The notes below the pieces were generated by a model. That model had not been told where the DNA came from. It did not search any database and saw only the letters and a list, made by a program, of their open reading frames with translations. A DNA stretch of 64,000 nt. Source: Palleronia abyssalis (GTDB lineage: Bacteria; Pseudomonadota; Alphaproteobacteria; Rhodobacterales; Rhodobacteraceae). Within the stretch, counting starts at the first letter, position 1. Each line of letters opens with the position of its first letter. This document shows, in pieces, positions 1-9,043 of this stretch. The translations under genes were made by a program, and so were the position numbers. The DNA is taken from assembly GCF_900302445.1 (NCBI RefSeq), contig NZ_ONZF01000002.1:186001-250000 (forward strand), written 5' to 3'.

Positions 1-26
1 GTCTTCTTGCCGTCGTTCTCACTCAT
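1..26 (-). CDS. infB: Translation initiation factor IF-2, N-terminal start only (partial)
   Basis: Only the first codons are inside the window. The reverse strand from position 26 reads ATG followed by codons for SENDGKK, and the ATG overlaps the TGA of the upstream YlxR-like gene in an ATGA junction. In proteobacteria infB follows ylxR in the rimP-nusA-ylxR-infB operon, and the SENDGKK start resembles the charged N-terminus of alphaproteobacterial IF-2. The identification rests on gene order and eight codons, so it is an inference. Confidence 0.7.
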
Positions 27-658
27 CAGGTCTTCTTCACCTTTCCGGCGTCTTCGTCGCCAACTTCCCGCTTGCGAACGCCTGAAAGCCGCACGGCATC
101 GTCCCTGAAATCCTCAGCGAGTCTGCCTGCGGCAAGCGCCGCATGTATCACACGTTCCCGACCGAAGGACAAACCCAATTCATCCGCGGTCAATATGTCG
201 AAGAAGCTGCCACGCCCCCCAGGGCGATAGAGCTTCGACTTGCCTCTTTCGGACCCGTCGGAGGCCTGCAGGAGGATCCTGCATCTGTCCTTCTCGAGCC
301 AGTCCTTCACCTTCTCGAACCCCGAGATGGCAGCGCCCGCCTTGCGGGCCATCGCCAGTCGGTCGGTCGCGCGCTTGGTCAGTTGCGCCTCGACTTGATC
401 GACCAGATCGTCCGGCACCGAAACTTGCCTTTTCGCACCGCGCGAAAACGCCCGTTTGGCCACCGCCATCTCAAGCGCATCACGCTCGGCCGACACGTAC
501 ATTCCCCGTCCCGGAAGCTTCGACGCGACATCGGGGAACACCATATCTTCGGGTCCCACGACGAACCGGATGAGCCCGCGCTTCGGGCTCACCTCACCTG
601 TGACCAGGCATTTGCGCTCGGGTTCGTCCGGCGCTGGCTTCGGCTTGCCGCGGCTCAC
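26..658 (-). CDS. YlxR/DUF448 RNA-binding protein with C-terminal L7Ae-like region
   Basis: 210-aa protein. Residues about 10-85 match the YlxR (DUF448) nucleic-acid-binding fold: an RKCLVTGE start, an F-V segment and the characteristic GRGMYV motif, followed by an arginine/lysine-rich stretch. The remainder is alanine-rich and resembles the ribosomal L7Ae-like domain often fused to YlxR in alphaproteobacteria. The start codon is GTG at 656-658, directly abutting the nusA TAA at 659-661, so translation is probably coupled. It is the third gene of the rimP-nusA operon. Its family role is RNA binding linked to transcription/translation; the exact function is not established. Confidence 0.9.
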   Translation of the reverse strand: MSRGKPKPAPDEPERKCLVTGEVSPKRGLIRFVVGPEDMVFPDVASKLPGRGMYVSAERDALEMAVAKRAFSRGAKRQVSVPDDLVDQVEAQLTKRATDRLAMARKAGAAISGFEKVKDWLEKDRCRILLQASDGSERGKSKLYRPGGRGSFFDILTADELGLSFGRERVIHAALAAGRLAEDFRDDAVRLSGVRKREVGDEDAGKVKKT

Positions 659-2275
659 TTAGGCGGTCGCCTCCTCATCGGTTTCTTCCGCGTCGTCTTC
701 TTCCTCGGCGGCCAGGTCCTCGGGGTCCACCCAGCCAAGCTGGATGCGCGCCGTCATGACCATCGCCTGCGCCTCTTCGAGGTCGACTCCGAAATTCTCC
801 AGAAGACCGTCGTCCTTCACGCGCTGTCCGTCGACTGTCGTCCAGCCGCCGGCAAGCTCCCAATCGGCGCAGGTGGCGAAATCCTCCAGCGTTTTCACGC
901 CATCTTCCGCCAGTGCTTCGATCATTTGGGGCGTAAGCCCTTCGAATTCAACCAGGCTGTCCTCGACACCCAGCTCGCGGGCGTGATCGAGGGCCTTCTT
1001 GTTCTGCGCTTCGATATAGTCGCGGGCACGAGCCTGAAGCTCTTCGGCGGTGTCATCGTCCACGCCGTCGATCACCGTCAGCTCGTCCAGCTCGACGTAA
1101 GCCACCTCGTCGAGGTTGGTGAATCCTTCGGCGACCAGAAGCTGGGCAAAGAACTCGTCCAGATCCAGCGTGTCGACGAACAGCTGCGTGCGCTCCTCGA
1201 ATTCCTTCTGGCGGCGCGCGCTTTCCTCTTCTTCGGTCATGATGTCGATATCCAGACCGGTAAGCTGGGACGCCAGACGTACGTTCTGACCGCGGCGGCC
1301 GATGGCCAGGCTCAACTGCTCCTCGGGGACCACGACCTCGATCCGCTCGGCATCCTCGTCCAAGACGACCTTCGTCACCTCGGCCGGCTGCAGCGCGTTC
1401 ACCAGGAAGGTCGGCATGTCCTCATTCCACGGGATGATGTCGATCTTCTCGCCCTGAAGCTCGTTCACGACGGCCTGAACGCGGCTGCCGCGCATGCCGA
1501 CGCAGGCCCCCACGGGGTCGATCGAGCTGTCATACGAGATCACGCCGATCTTCGCACGGCTACCGGGGTCGCGGGCAACCGCCTTGATCTCGATGACGCC
1601 CTCGTAGATCTCGGGCACTTCCATCTTGAACAGTTCGGCCATGAACTCGGGTGCGGTGCGGCTAAGGAAAATCTGCGGTCCACGCGGTTCGCGGCGGACG
1701 TCCTTGATATAGACGCGGATACGGTCGCCGGTCCGGTAGCTTTCGCGGCCGATCTTCTCGTTGCGGCGCAAGACGCCCTCGCCAGGGTTCAAGTCGACGA
1801 TGACGTTGCCGTATTCCTCGCGCTTGACGGCAACGTTGATGATCGTGCCGATCCGGTCCTTGAATTCCTCGAACTGCTTGTCCCGCTCGGCCTCGCGGAC
1901 CTTCTGCAGAATGACCTGTTTGGCGGACTGGGCGGCGATCCGCCCCATCTCGACCGGCGGAACCTCTTCCACGTAGGTCTGGCCGATCTGCGGATCCGCC
2001 ATGTATTGCTTCGCTGTCTCGACCGTCATCTCGGCCTGATAGTTCTCCAGTTCCTCGTCCTCGACCACGGTGCGCACACGGGTGAAGGTCGCGCGGCCGG
2101 TCTTGCGGTCGATGGATACGCGAATGTCCATTTCCGAGCCATAGCGCGACTTGGCGGCCCGGGCGAGGCTCTCTTCCATGGCTTCGACCACCAGACCGGG
2201 GTCGATCTGCTTCTCGCGCGCGACGGCCTCGGCGGTCTGGAGAAGCTCAAGCTGGTTGGCAGAGGTGATGGCCAT
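659..2275 (-). CDS. nusA: Transcription termination/antitermination factor NusA
   Basis: 538 aa. Order of domains: N-terminal RNA-polymerase-binding domain (about 1-130), S1 domain (about 135-200, [12 protein letters not shown] region), two KH domains (about 230-345, including [13 protein letters not shown] and the [11 protein letters not shown] signature), then two helix-hairpin-helix repeat units and a very acidic tail ([13 protein letters not shown]). NusA binds RNA polymerase and nascent RNA to modulate pausing, termination and antitermination. It follows rimP with a 6-bp gap. Full length for an alphaproteobacterial NusA. Confidence 0.98.
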   Translation of the reverse strand: MAITSANQLELLQTAEAVAREKQIDPGLVVEAMEESLARAAKSRYGSEMDIRVSIDRKTGRATFTRVRTVVEDEELENYQAEMTVETAKQYMADPQIGQTYVEEVPPVEMGRIAAQSAKQVILQKVREAERDKQFEEFKDRIGTIINVAVKREEYGNVIVDLNPGEGVLRRNEKIGRESYRTGDRIRVYIKDVRREPRGPQIFLSRTAPEFMAELFKMEVPEIYEGVIEIKAVARDPGSRAKIGVISYDSSIDPVGACVGMRGSRVQAVVNELQGEKIDIIPWNEDMPTFLVNALQPAEVTKVVLDEDAERIEVVVPEEQLSLAIGRRGQNVRLASQLTGLDIDIMTEEEESARRQKEFEERTQLFVDTLDLDEFFAQLLVAEGFTNLDEVAYVELDELTVIDGVDDDTAEELQARARDYIEAQNKKALDHARELGVEDSLVEFEGLTPQMIEALAEDGVKTLEDFATCADWELAGGWTTVDGQRVKDDGLLENFGVDLEEAQAMVMTARIQLGWVDPEDLAAEEEDDAEETDEEATA

Positions 2276-2281
2276 GTGGCT

Positions 2282-2878
2282 CTAGTCCTTCTGGTCGGGA
2301 AGACGCGCATCGTCTTCACTGTCGATGATGGTTTGCACTTCGTCGAACTGGGTCTCGTCGATCTCGCCCTTGTCCTTGCGGCTTTTCAGAACGTCCCGGA
2401 TCAGGTCGTCGGTCAACACCAGCTTGGCGTCCGACAGCCAGTCGAATTGCAGCCCGATGGTGCCTTCCTCGATCTCAACAAGCACTTCCGAGCCTTCGAC
2501 GCCGGCCAGCACGCCCTTGAAGCGGCGGCGACCGTCGATCATCTCGGTCGTCTCGATCTTGGCGACATAGCCCTCCCACATCTCGAAATCCTTGAGACGG
2601 GTCAGCGGACGGTCGATCCCGGGAGACGAGACTTCCAGATTGTAGGCATCCTCCAACGGGTCCTCGACGTCCAGATGCGCCGACACCGCGGTCGAAATGA
2701 TCGCACAGTCATCCACTTCGATCCCGCCTTCCGGACGGTCGGCCATGATCTGCACGGTGGGCGTCTTGCCGCCTTGATAGCGGACGCGCACCAGCTCGAA
2801 ACCCAGATCCTCGATCACGGGCGTCACCACCTCGGCGAGGCGGCGGTCGATGCTGGCCTTGGCAATCAGGTCCGACAT
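2282..2878 (-). CDS. rimP: Ribosome maturation factor RimP
   Basis: 198 aa from the ATG at 2876-2878 (MSDLIAKAS). An in-frame extension further upstream would read through a terminator hairpin and is not used. An AGGAGT Shine-Dalgarno sequence lies at 2891-2896 in reverse complement. The family signature is visible: [13 protein letters not shown], the VDDCAIIS segment and the [14 protein letters not shown] motif. RimP assists 30S subunit maturation. First gene of the rimP-nusA-ylxR-infB operon. Confidence 0.97.
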   Translation of the reverse strand: MSDLIAKASIDRRLAEVVTPVIEDLGFELVRVRYQGGKTPTVQIMADRPEGGIEVDDCAIISTAVSAHLDVEDPLEDAYNLEVSSPGIDRPLTRLKDFEMWEGYVAKIETTEMIDGRRRFKGVLAGVEGSEVLVEIEEGTIGLQFDWLSDAKLVLTDDLIRDVLKSRKDKGEIDETQFDEVQTIIDSEDDARLPDQKD

Positions 2879-2921
2879 GTCTGAAACGGGACTCCTACTA
2901 GATACGTTCGTATTCCGGCAC

Positions 2922-2945
2922 AAAAAAACGGGCCCGCGGCCCGTT
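2922..2945 (-). terminator. Rho-independent terminator between pip and rimP
   Basis: A perfect 8-bp GC-rich stem (2927-2934 pairing with 2938-2945, 3-nt loop CGC) is flanked on the low-coordinate side by seven A residues (2922-2928), which is a U-tract when read on the minus strand. It ends pip transcription, but it lies only about 45 bp upstream of the rimP start codon, so it may also act inside the rimP leader. Confidence 0.8.
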
Positions 2946-2999
2946 CGAAAGCGTCCGGTGGGCTTCGGGTTTGGACCCCGATGCGCCGCTGTTGAAGGG

Positions 3000-3028
3000 C
3001 ACATAATCCAACGCGCCGGGGAATGCAA
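3000..3028 (-). promoter_or_regulatory. Candidate promoter for the rimP-nusA operon
   Basis: On the minus strand TTGCAT (3023-3028) and TATGTG (3000-3005) are separated by exactly 17 bp, a weak match to the vegetative sigma consensus. It lies between the pip stop and the terminator hairpin, so transcription from it would carry the hairpin in its leader. This is a motif match only. Confidence 0.3.
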
Positions 3029-3034
3029 GATGGG

Positions 3035-4006
3035 CTATTCCCGCTTCAAACGATCCATCTCGCGCACCAGTGCTGCGCTGATCCCGGGCTCGCTCAGCGC
3101 GTGACCCGCATGGGGAACGAAGATCAGCTTCGAGCGGTCCCACGCCTTGTGCAGGGCATGCGCCGATACCGGCGGGCAGATCATGTCGTACCGGCCCTGC
3201 ACGATGGTGCCGGGAACGTCCTTCAGCTTCTCGATCTCGCCCAGGATCTGTCCGTCGTAGTCAAGGAAGCCCTGGTGCGTGAAATAATGGTTTTCCAGGC
3301 GGGCGAAGGCTCGGGCATAATCGGCCGGGCTTTCCCCGGACGGACCGTCATTGTCGATCGACGCCAGCGTGTTCTCCCACGCGGCCCATGCGCGGGCGAA
3401 CCGCACCTCGGTCATCATCTCGCCCGAGAACAGGCGTTTGTGATAGGCCGCGACCAGATTGTCCCGCTCGTCCTCCGGGACGAGGTTGGTGAAGCGCTGC
3501 CAAAGGTCGGGCCAGAACCGCCCGGCCCCGCCGGCATAAAACCAGTCAAGCTCGGCCTGCGTCATCAGGAACACGCCGCGCAGCATCAGGTGCCGGACCC
3601 GCGTCGGATGCGCTTCGCCGTAGATCAGGGCCAGCGTGGCCCCCCAGGATCCGCCGAACACGATCCAGTCCTCGATCCCCAGAGTCTTCCGGATCAGCTC
3701 GATATCCGCGACCAGGTGCCAGGTGGTATTGTCTTGGACGCTCGCATGTGGGCGCGACCGGCCACAGCCGCGCTGGTCGAACAGCACGATCCGATAATGC
3801 TCGGGGTCGAAGTACCGGCGCATCGACGGAGAGCATCCACCGCCCGGACCGCCATGCAGCACCACGACGGGAACACCTTCGGGGTTGCCACATTGCTCGA
3901 CATACACCGAATGCCCGTCGCCCACCGCCAGCATTCGCTGGTCGAACGGGTCGATCCGGGGATAGAGATACGCCGCCGCGCTCTTTTGCCCTGCCGCCTT
4001 GTCCAT
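3035..4006 (-). CDS. pip: Proline iminopeptidase (alpha/beta hydrolase, S33)
   Basis: 323 aa from the ATG at 4004-4006 (MDKAAGQKS), the usual family length. It releases N-terminal proline from peptides in the cytoplasm. Visible hallmarks are the oxyanion-hole motif HGGPGGG (residues 51-57), the DQRGCGRS segment (about 77-84), the nucleophile motif GGSWGATL with Ser120, and the C-terminal GHALSEPG histidine. Divergent from ubiG with a 70-bp gap; its transcript ends at the hairpin at 2922-2945. Confidence 0.95.
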   Translation of the reverse strand: MDKAAGQKSAAAYLYPRIDPFDQRMLAVGDGHSVYVEQCGNPEGVPVVVLHGGPGGGCSPSMRRYFDPEHYRIVLFDQRGCGRSRPHASVQDNTTWHLVADIELIRKTLGIEDWIVFGGSWGATLALIYGEAHPTRVRHLMLRGVFLMTQAELDWFYAGGAGRFWPDLWQRFTNLVPEDERDNLVAAYHKRLFSGEMMTEVRFARAWAAWENTLASIDNDGPSGESPADYARAFARLENHYFTHQGFLDYDGQILGEIEKLKDVPGTIVQGRYDMICPPVSAHALHKAWDRSKLIFVPHAGHALSEPGISAALVREMDRLKRE

Positions 4007-4076
4007 ACACCGCCTATATAGCCCCGAAGCCGCCCCTGCGAGGGGTGTATCAGCCAAAATGACGGAAAGGTCGCCC

Positions 4077-4808
4077 ATGTCCTCTATCGACCAAACCGAG
4101 ATCGACAAATTCAGCGCCATGGCAGCCGAGTGGTGGGATCCCACCGGCAAGTTCAAACCCCTGCACGAGATGAACCCCTGCCGTCTGGACTACATCACCC
4201 GCCAGATCGCCGCGCAGTTCGGCCGCGACCTGAAGACCGACCGTCCGTTCGAAGGTCTGAGCCTTTTGGACGTGGGTTGTGGCGGCGGCCTGCTGGCCGA
4301 GCCGATGACACGACTTGGCGCCCGTGTGACCGGCATCGACGCGGCCGAGCGGAATATCCCCGTTGCACAGACTCACGCCGCCGAGCAGGGCCTAGACATC
4401 GAATACCGGGCGGCCACGGCCGAAACGCTTGCGGACGAAGGCGCGGCGTTCGACGGCGTGCTTGCCATGGAAATCGTCGAGCACGTCGCGGATCCGGCCG
4501 AGTTCATAGCCACATGCGATCGGCTGACGAAGCCCGGCGGGCTTTTGATCTGTTCGACACTGAACCGCACCACGAAAAGTTTTGCGCTGGCCATCGTCGG
4601 GGCCGAATGGGTTCTGGGCTGGCTGCCCCGGGGGACGCATGACTGGAACCGGTTCATAACGCCGGACGAGTTGCGCCAGATGATCGATTCCACCGACCTG
4701 ACCTGTGTCGACAGGACCGGGATGGTCTTCAACCCCGTGGCGTGGCGATGGTCGCTGTCGGACCGGGATCTGTCGGTGAACTACGTCACCGGGTCCGTCA
4801 AATCGTAA
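4077..4808 (+). CDS. ubiG: Ubiquinone biosynthesis O-methyltransferase UbiG
   Basis: 243 aa. It performs the two O-methylations of ubiquinone synthesis. Visible: the N-terminal [23 protein letters not shown] signature region specific to UbiG, SAM-binding motif [11 protein letters not shown], and the [12 protein letters not shown] segment. The start at 4077 is chosen because GGAAAGG lies 7 bp upstream and the UbiG family begins near this point; an in-frame ATG at 4059 is possible. The last 11 bp overlap the convergent nitrilase-family gene. Confidence 0.96.
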   Translation: MSSIDQTEIDKFSAMAAEWWDPTGKFKPLHEMNPCRLDYITRQIAAQFGRDLKTDRPFEGLSLLDVGCGGGLLAEPMTRLGARVTGIDAAERNIPVAQTHAAEQGLDIEYRAATAETLADEGAAFDGVLAMEIVEHVADPAEFIATCDRLTKPGGLLICSTLNRTTKSFALAIVGAEWVLGWLPRGTHDWNRFITPDELRQMIDSTDLTCVDRTGMVFNPVAWRWSLSDRDLSVNYVTGSVKS

Positions 4809-5619
4809 AAGGCCGATCGGCTGTCAGACTGGGGACGCGTCGCCGCGCCGTGTCCACCTGATCGAGGTCGAGATCAAGAACCACGACGCCCGGCTCCTCT
4901 CCCATATCCAGCAGGACTTCGCCCCAGGGTCCGACCACCATGCTGTGACCATATGTCTTGCGGGGACGACCAGCCTGCGCCTCGTGCTGGCCCGATTGCG
5001 CGGGGGCAAGGACGAAGCAGCCGGTCTCGATCGCACGGGCGCGCAGCAACGGCTCCCAATGGGCGGCACCAGTGACGGGGGAAAAAGCGGACGGGATGGT
5101 CAAGATCTGCGCACCGTTCTGGGCAAGCAGCCGGTAGAGGTGGGGAAACCGGACGTCATAGCAGACTGTTATTCCGACGCCGACATCCCCGATCCTCGTG
5201 ACAACCGCAGTCTCGCCGGGTCTGTAGCCCGCGGATTCGCGGTAACTCTCGGTCTCGGACACCTCGACGTCGAACATGTGGATCTTGTCGTAACGCGCGA
5301 CAATCTGACCATCCGGACTCACGAGGAACGAGCGGTTGGCGAACCGCTCCTCCTCTGTCTTCACCGCGAGAGAGCCGATGAGGACGTGAACCCCAAGCTC
5401 GGCCGCGGCCTGCTGCAAGGCGGCCAGGGTGGGATCTTCAGCCTCCGGGCGCAGGACGGTCTTCTGATGGGCCCGGTCGGCTGAAACGCAATTCGTGACC
5501 TCCGGCGTCACAATCAGAGCCGCCCCCTGCCCTGCCGCATCGCGCACATGGTTCAGCGTAACAGGCAGGTTCGCAGCGGGATCGTCCGAGGATCGAAGCT
5601 GAAGAAGCCCCACCCTCAT
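4798..5619 (-). CDS. Carbon-nitrogen hydrolase, Nit1/Nit2 type (amidase)
   Basis: 273 aa, nitrilase superfamily. The Glu-Lys-Cys catalytic triad is recognisable: Glu in the TPEVTNC segment (about residue 40), Lys in [10 protein letters not shown], and the nucleophile in [14 protein letters not shown]. The sequence is closest in pattern to Nit1/Nit2 enzymes, which deaminate repair products such as deaminated glutathione or omega-amides; the substrate here is inferred. Its ATG overlaps the TGA of grxC (ATGA), so it is translationally coupled to it. That pairing with a glutaredoxin fits a glutathione-related role. The tail overlaps ubiG by 11 bp. Confidence 0.88.
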   Translation of the reverse strand: MRVGLLQLRSSDDPAANLPVTLNHVRDAAGQGAALIVTPEVTNCVSADRAHQKTVLRPEAEDPTLAALQQAAAELGVHVLIGSLAVKTEEERFANRSFLVSPDGQIVARYDKIHMFDVEVSETESYRESAGYRPGETAVVTRIGDVGVGITVCYDVRFPHLYRLLAQNGAQILTIPSAFSPVTGAAHWEPLLRARAIETGCFVLAPAQSGQHEAQAGRPRKTYGHSMVVGPWGEVLLDMGEEPGVVVLDLDLDQVDTARRRVPSLTADRPFTI

Positions 5620-5870
5620 CCAAGCATCGGATCAAGTTTTCCCTCGCGATCGAGCTTCGCGAGGTCGTCGTATCCACCGACATGGGCGCCATCGATGAAA
5701 ATCTGCGGGACGGTGCGGCGCCCGCTTGCACGCTCCATCATCTTTTCGCGCAGGCCCGGATCGGATGACACATCCGTCTCGATGAACGCGGCGTCCTTGG
5801 ATTTCAGAAGGCGCTTGGCGGCATGGCAGTACCCGCAAAGCGGCGTAGTATAGATTTCTACGTTCGACAT
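5616..5870 (-). CDS. grxC: Glutaredoxin 3
   Basis: 84 aa, starting MSNVEIYTT at the ATG 5868-5870. Classical dithiol glutaredoxin with the CGYC active site (residues 12-15; the family usually has CPYC), the TVPQIFI cis-proline loop and the GGYDDL C-terminal motif. It reduces disulfides with glutathione in the cytoplasm. Middle gene of comF-grxC-nit; a longer in-frame reading upstream belongs to comF in another frame and is not coding. Confidence 0.96.
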   Translation of the reverse strand: MSNVEIYTTPLCGYCHAAKRLLKSKDAAFIETDVSSDPGLREKMMERASGRRTVPQIFIDGAHVGGYDDLAKLDREGKLDPMLG

Positions 5871-5905
5871 GATATCCTCGAGTGTTCTGACGTCTTGCCC
5901 CCGAT

Positions 5906-6631
5906 CTAGGCGTCCTTCACCACCCGTGCCAGTGTCACGACGCGAACGTCTGCCGCCCGCGCCGAAAGACACGCGTCCGCGCAGGCCGACAGGGTCGCGC
6001 CGGACGTCATGACATCGTCGATCAGAACCACGTTCCGGCCCTGCATCACAGCACCGTGGACAGGGTCGGCCGAAATAGCGCCTGACATCGTTTCGAACCG
6101 GTCCGCAAGCGTCGTCCTCTCTTGCTTCGGGGTGCGGCGGATGCGGCGAAGGGCCATGGGCGCCACTTCTGCACCGGCGATCCGACCAACCTCGCGCGCC
6201 AGAAGCGCAGCCTGATTGTATCGTCTTGCGATTAGACGCGTCCAGTGAAGCGGAACCGGCACCAGCAACGGGTCGACCGGCATCACCCCCTCGGCCGCGC
6301 GGGCCATCCATTGGGCGGCAGGGCGGACAAGATCCAGACGGTCCCCATGCTTCAGACGCAAAACCATTTGCCGCGCCGCACCCGCATAGATCATAGCTGA
6401 TCGGCCTTTGGTCCACGGGCGAACGATGGACAAGCAATCGTCGCAACGCAGCCCGTCCTCGGCGTTTTCGCCGGGCAACGGCACCCCGCATAACCCGCAC
6501 AGGCACCCGTCCAGAAACCGCGCCTCGACCCAGCATGCACCACACAGGCCGCCCGTCGTGTCGACTTCGGCCTCGCACAGCGAACAGCTTGGCGGGTAGA
6601 TCACGCCAAGCGCGGTTTGCAACAGTCCCAT
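5906..6631 (-). CDS. ComF family phosphoribosyltransferase-like protein
   Basis: 241 aa. The N-terminus has zinc-ribbon cysteines (C16, C19, C30, C33, then C43, C45, C48 and C63, C66), followed by a phosphoribosyltransferase fold with the RRYNQAALLAR motif and the PRPP-loop VVLIDDVMTSGAT near residue 205. The family is associated with DNA uptake in competent bacteria but is widespread in alphaproteobacteria without known competence. First gene of comF-grxC-nit. Its start codon lies only 19 bp from the start of the divergent methyltransferase gene. Confidence 0.93.
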   Translation of the reverse strand: MGLLQTALGVIYPPSCSLCEAEVDTTGGLCGACWVEARFLDGCLCGLCGVPLPGENAEDGLRCDDCLSIVRPWTKGRSAMIYAGAARQMVLRLKHGDRLDLVRPAAQWMARAAEGVMPVDPLLVPVPLHWTRLIARRYNQAALLAREVGRIAGAEVAPMALRRIRRTPKQERTTLADRFETMSGAISADPVHGAVMQGRNVVLIDDVMTSGATLSACADACLSARAADVRVVTLARVVKDA

Positions 6632-6650
6632 CCGATCTTACCTTCCTGCC

Positions 6651-7499
6651 ATGACCGCCGATCCACCCAAGCTGACCGACCGCCCCGCCCTTCTGCGCCG
6701 ACGCGACCGCACGACGCGGTCCGGCCTGTTCCTGCACGAGATCGCCGCCGATCAGGTGAAGGAAAGACTGGAAATGGTTAAACGATCGTTCACGGACGTG
6801 GCGGTCGTGACCGGGCAGCCTGAATTCTGGTCAAGTCAGTTTCCCGGTGCGACCATGATCGCCGATACCCCGACCCTCGACGCAGAACCTGCATCGTTCG
6901 ACCTGGTGATCCACGCCCTTGCCCTGCACTGGGCCGACGATCCGATCGGCCAGATGGTGCAATCACGCCGTACTCTGCGACCCGATGGCCTGTTCCTGTC
7001 AGCCAGCTTCGGCGGTCAGACCTTGTCGGAACTGCGCCTTTCCCTGTCCGAGGCCGAAGCCAACGTGCGTGGTGGATTGTCGCCCCGCGTCGCCCCCATG
7101 ATCGACCTGCGCGACGCAGGTGGCCTTCTGCAACGCGCCGGTCTGTCCCTGCCAGTGGCGGATACCGAGCGTTTGACCGTGTCCTACGCCGACGCTTTTG
7201 CCCTGATGCGCGAACTTCGCGGGATGGGTGAGGCGAATGCCTTGGCATCAAGGGACAGGCGGTTCGCGCCCCGTCGGATGTTTGACACGGCCGCGCGCAT
7301 TTACCGCGACAAATTCCCCGCGGCTGACGACCCCGCGCGGATCCGGGCGACGTTCGAGCTTATGCACCTTTCGGGATGGGCCCCGGACGACAGCCAACCC
7401 AAGCCGCTGCGCCCGGGGTCGGCCAAGTCGCGGTTGGCCGATGCATTGCGAACGGACGAACACAGCCTGCGCGACGATTCGCAGCAGCGCGGAGATTGA
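6651..7499 (+). CDS. SAM-methyltransferase-like protein (NDUFAF5/BioC-like)
   Basis: 282 aa. The order of conserved blocks (an RRRDRTTRS start, FDLVIHALALHWADDP, the LRPDGLFLSASFGG block, a YADAFALMRELRGMGEANAL segment and a MHLSGWAPDDSQPKPLRPGSA tail region) is that of the alphaproteobacterial relatives of NDUFAF5, which in mitochondria hydroxylates an arginine of complex I subunit NDUFS7. The glycine-rich SAM motif I expected near residues 45-55 is not recognisable (the region reads VAVVTGQPEFW), so SAM binding is doubtful. Functional transfer is inference. Confidence 0.8.
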   Translation: MTADPPKLTDRPALLRRRDRTTRSGLFLHEIAADQVKERLEMVKRSFTDVAVVTGQPEFWSSQFPGATMIADTPTLDAEPASFDLVIHALALHWADDPIGQMVQSRRTLRPDGLFLSASFGGQTLSELRLSLSEAEANVRGGLSPRVAPMIDLRDAGGLLQRAGLSLPVADTERLTVSYADAFALMRELRGMGEANALASRDRRFAPRRMFDTAARIYRDKFPAADDPARIRATFELMHLSGWAPDDSQPKPLRPGSAKSRLADALRTDEHSLRDDSQQRGD

Positions 7500-7556
7500 C
7501 CCCCCAAGGCAATTCTATATGCCGACCGGAAGCCCAGGACCCTGAGGACGAAAGAC

Positions 7557-8642
7557 ATGCTGGACGGTAAAGCGACCGACAAACCGATGTTCACCGCCGC
7601 CGACGCGGAACGTCCCGAACATGCTCGACAGGACCACCCGAAGGTGCCGCCCGCCCGGATCGGCGTGCTGCTGGCCAATCTGGGAACACCTGACGGATAC
7701 GATTACTGGTCGATGCGACGGTACCTGAGCGAGTTCCTGTCGGACAAGCGCGTCATCGACTATTCGCCCCTTATCTGGCAGCCGCTGTTGCAGGGCGTGA
7801 TCCTGTCGAAGCGGCCATTCTCGTCCGGGGCGGCCTACAAGTCGATCTGGAACGAGGATGCAGGCGAGAGCCCGTTGATGACGATCACCAAGTCTCAGAC
7901 GGTGAAGTTGCGCGAGGCGTTGAACCAGCGGTTCGGCGATGACGTGCGGGTCGAGTTCTGCATGCGGTACGGCAATCCGTCGACGATGTCGAAGGTGGAC
8001 CAGATGATCCGGGAGGGGTGCCAGAAGATCCTGTTCTTCCCGCTCTACCCCCAATATGCCGGGGCGACCACGGCCACCGCGAACGACCAGTTCTTCCGCG
8101 CCCTGATGAAGGCCAAATGGCAGCCGGCGTCCCGCACCGTGCCCCCCTATTTCGACCGCACTACATACATCGACGCACTGGCAAGGTCCGTCGAACGCAG
8201 CTACGGCGCGCTCGACACCAAGCCCGACATGCTGGTGTGCTCCTATCACGGGGTGCCACAGCGATATCTGATGGAGGGCGATCCGTACCATTGTCAGTGC
8301 CAGAAAACGACACGCCTGCTGAAGGAGCGGCTGGGCTGGGACGACACCCAGATCAAAACCACATTCCAGAGCCGTTTCGGCCCCGAGGAATGGCTGCAGC
8401 CCTATACCGTCGAGGAAGTGGCACGCCTGGCCGAGCGCGGGATCAAAAATATCGCCGTGTGCGCCCCGGCATTCTCGTCCGATTGCATCGAGACGCTGGA
8501 AGAGATCAACGAGGAAATCAGGGAGAGCTTCGAGGAAGCCGGCGGCGAGAAGTTCACCTACATCCCGTGCCTCAATGACGACGACGCGCATATCGCGGCG
8601 CTGGAAGAGGTCATCGTGGAAAACCTGTCGGGCTGGATCTGA
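7557..8642 (+). CDS. hemH: Ferrochelatase
   Basis: 361 aa. Inserts ferrous iron into protoporphyrin IX, the last step of haem synthesis. Visible: the LLANLGTPDGYDYWSMRRYL N-terminal signature, the ligand-binding SYHGVPQRYL motif with His231, the CQCQKTTRLL block, and the CPAF-equivalent CAPAFSSDCIETLEEI containing the catalytic glutamates. The start has a GAGGA Shine-Dalgarno sequence at 7543-7547. It carries a roughly 30-residue N-terminal extension ahead of the conserved core. A bidirectional terminator follows directly. Confidence 0.97.
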   Translation: MLDGKATDKPMFTAADAERPEHARQDHPKVPPARIGVLLANLGTPDGYDYWSMRRYLSEFLSDKRVIDYSPLIWQPLLQGVILSKRPFSSGAAYKSIWNEDAGESPLMTITKSQTVKLREALNQRFGDDVRVEFCMRYGNPSTMSKVDQMIREGCQKILFFPLYPQYAGATTATANDQFFRALMKAKWQPASRTVPPYFDRTTYIDALARSVERSYGALDTKPDMLVCSYHGVPQRYLMEGDPYHCQCQKTTRLLKERLGWDDTQIKTTFQSRFGPEEWLQPYTVEEVARLAERGIKNIAVCAPAFSSDCIETLEEINEEIRESFEEAGGEKFTYIPCLNDDDAHIAALEEVIVENLSGWI

Positions 8643-8656
8643 AAACAGGCACAAAA

Positions 8657-8685
8657 AAAGGCGACCGCTGAGCGATCGCCTTTTC
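8657..8685. terminator. Bidirectional rho-independent terminator
   Basis: A 9-bp outer stem (8657-8665 with 8677-8685) and an inner CGCT/AGCG pairing, with an A-run starting at 8654 on one side and TTTT on the other. Placed between the hemH stop and the convergent small envelope gene, it can serve both. Confidence 0.85.
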
Positions 8686-8705
8686 GAAGTTCAATGCGTG
8701 TCGGA

Positions 8706-8894
8706 TCAGTCCGAAGCGGCAACCGCGGCCACGACGGCCAGCAGCAGCAGCGGGATCACGATGCCAGCCGAGGACGACGAGGATTCTTCCACGACGACGG
8801 CGGGCTCCATCACGGGCTCAACCACGACCATGCCGCCGGCATACGCACCGGTGGCAGCAACGGAGAGAGCGGCAGCAAGAGCGAGTTTCTTCAT
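8706..8894 (-). CDS. Small exported/membrane protein, 62 aa, unknown function
   Basis: N-terminal signal peptide (KK, then a hydrophobic alanine/leucine stretch, likely cleaved after AYA at residue 19), a short acidic valine-rich middle part, a run of five serines (about residues 38-42), and a C-terminal hydrophobic helix (about residues 45-60, VIPLLLLAVVAAV) ending in SD. Comparable tiny proteins are common in Rhodobacteraceae, but I cannot name a function. Codon usage and the shared terminator support it as a real gene. Confidence 0.75.
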   Translation of the reverse strand: MKKLALAAALSVAATGAYAGGMVVVEPVMEPAVVVEESSSSSAGIVIPLLLLAVVAAVAASD

Positions 8895-9043
8895 GTCATT
8901 ACTCCAGTTTAGCCTGGTGCCTAGAATTTAACGAGGCGGCAGCAGGCACCTAAAGACTGTACCTCGACCGTGGTATAAGCACCAATAGTTACATCACGCA
9001 AATGCCACTGCCGCGTGATTGGTTCCACCGCCGCCTGAATCTG

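Noticed and set aside
143-2884. A 913-codon open frame on the plus strand
   Set aside because: Exactly antisense to rimP-nusA-ylxR, which have clear domain matches; long antisense frames are common in GC-rich DNA, and its sequence has histidine/leucine-rich low-complexity typical of shadows.
2946-3034. tRNA-like arm (TCGGG/CCCGA stem with GTCCAAA loop) upstream of rimP, as tRNA-fMet precedes rimP in enterobacteria
   Set aside because: No acceptor stem, anticodon arm or canonical TTCRA T-loop can be built in the space available.
7515-8654. 379-codon minus-strand frame
   Set aside because: Antisense to hemH; no recognisable domain.
8993-9019. ATCACGC/GCGTGAT inverted repeat downstream of the L,D-transpeptidase as a terminator
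   Set aside because: The stem is short, the loop 13 nt and there is no U-tract.
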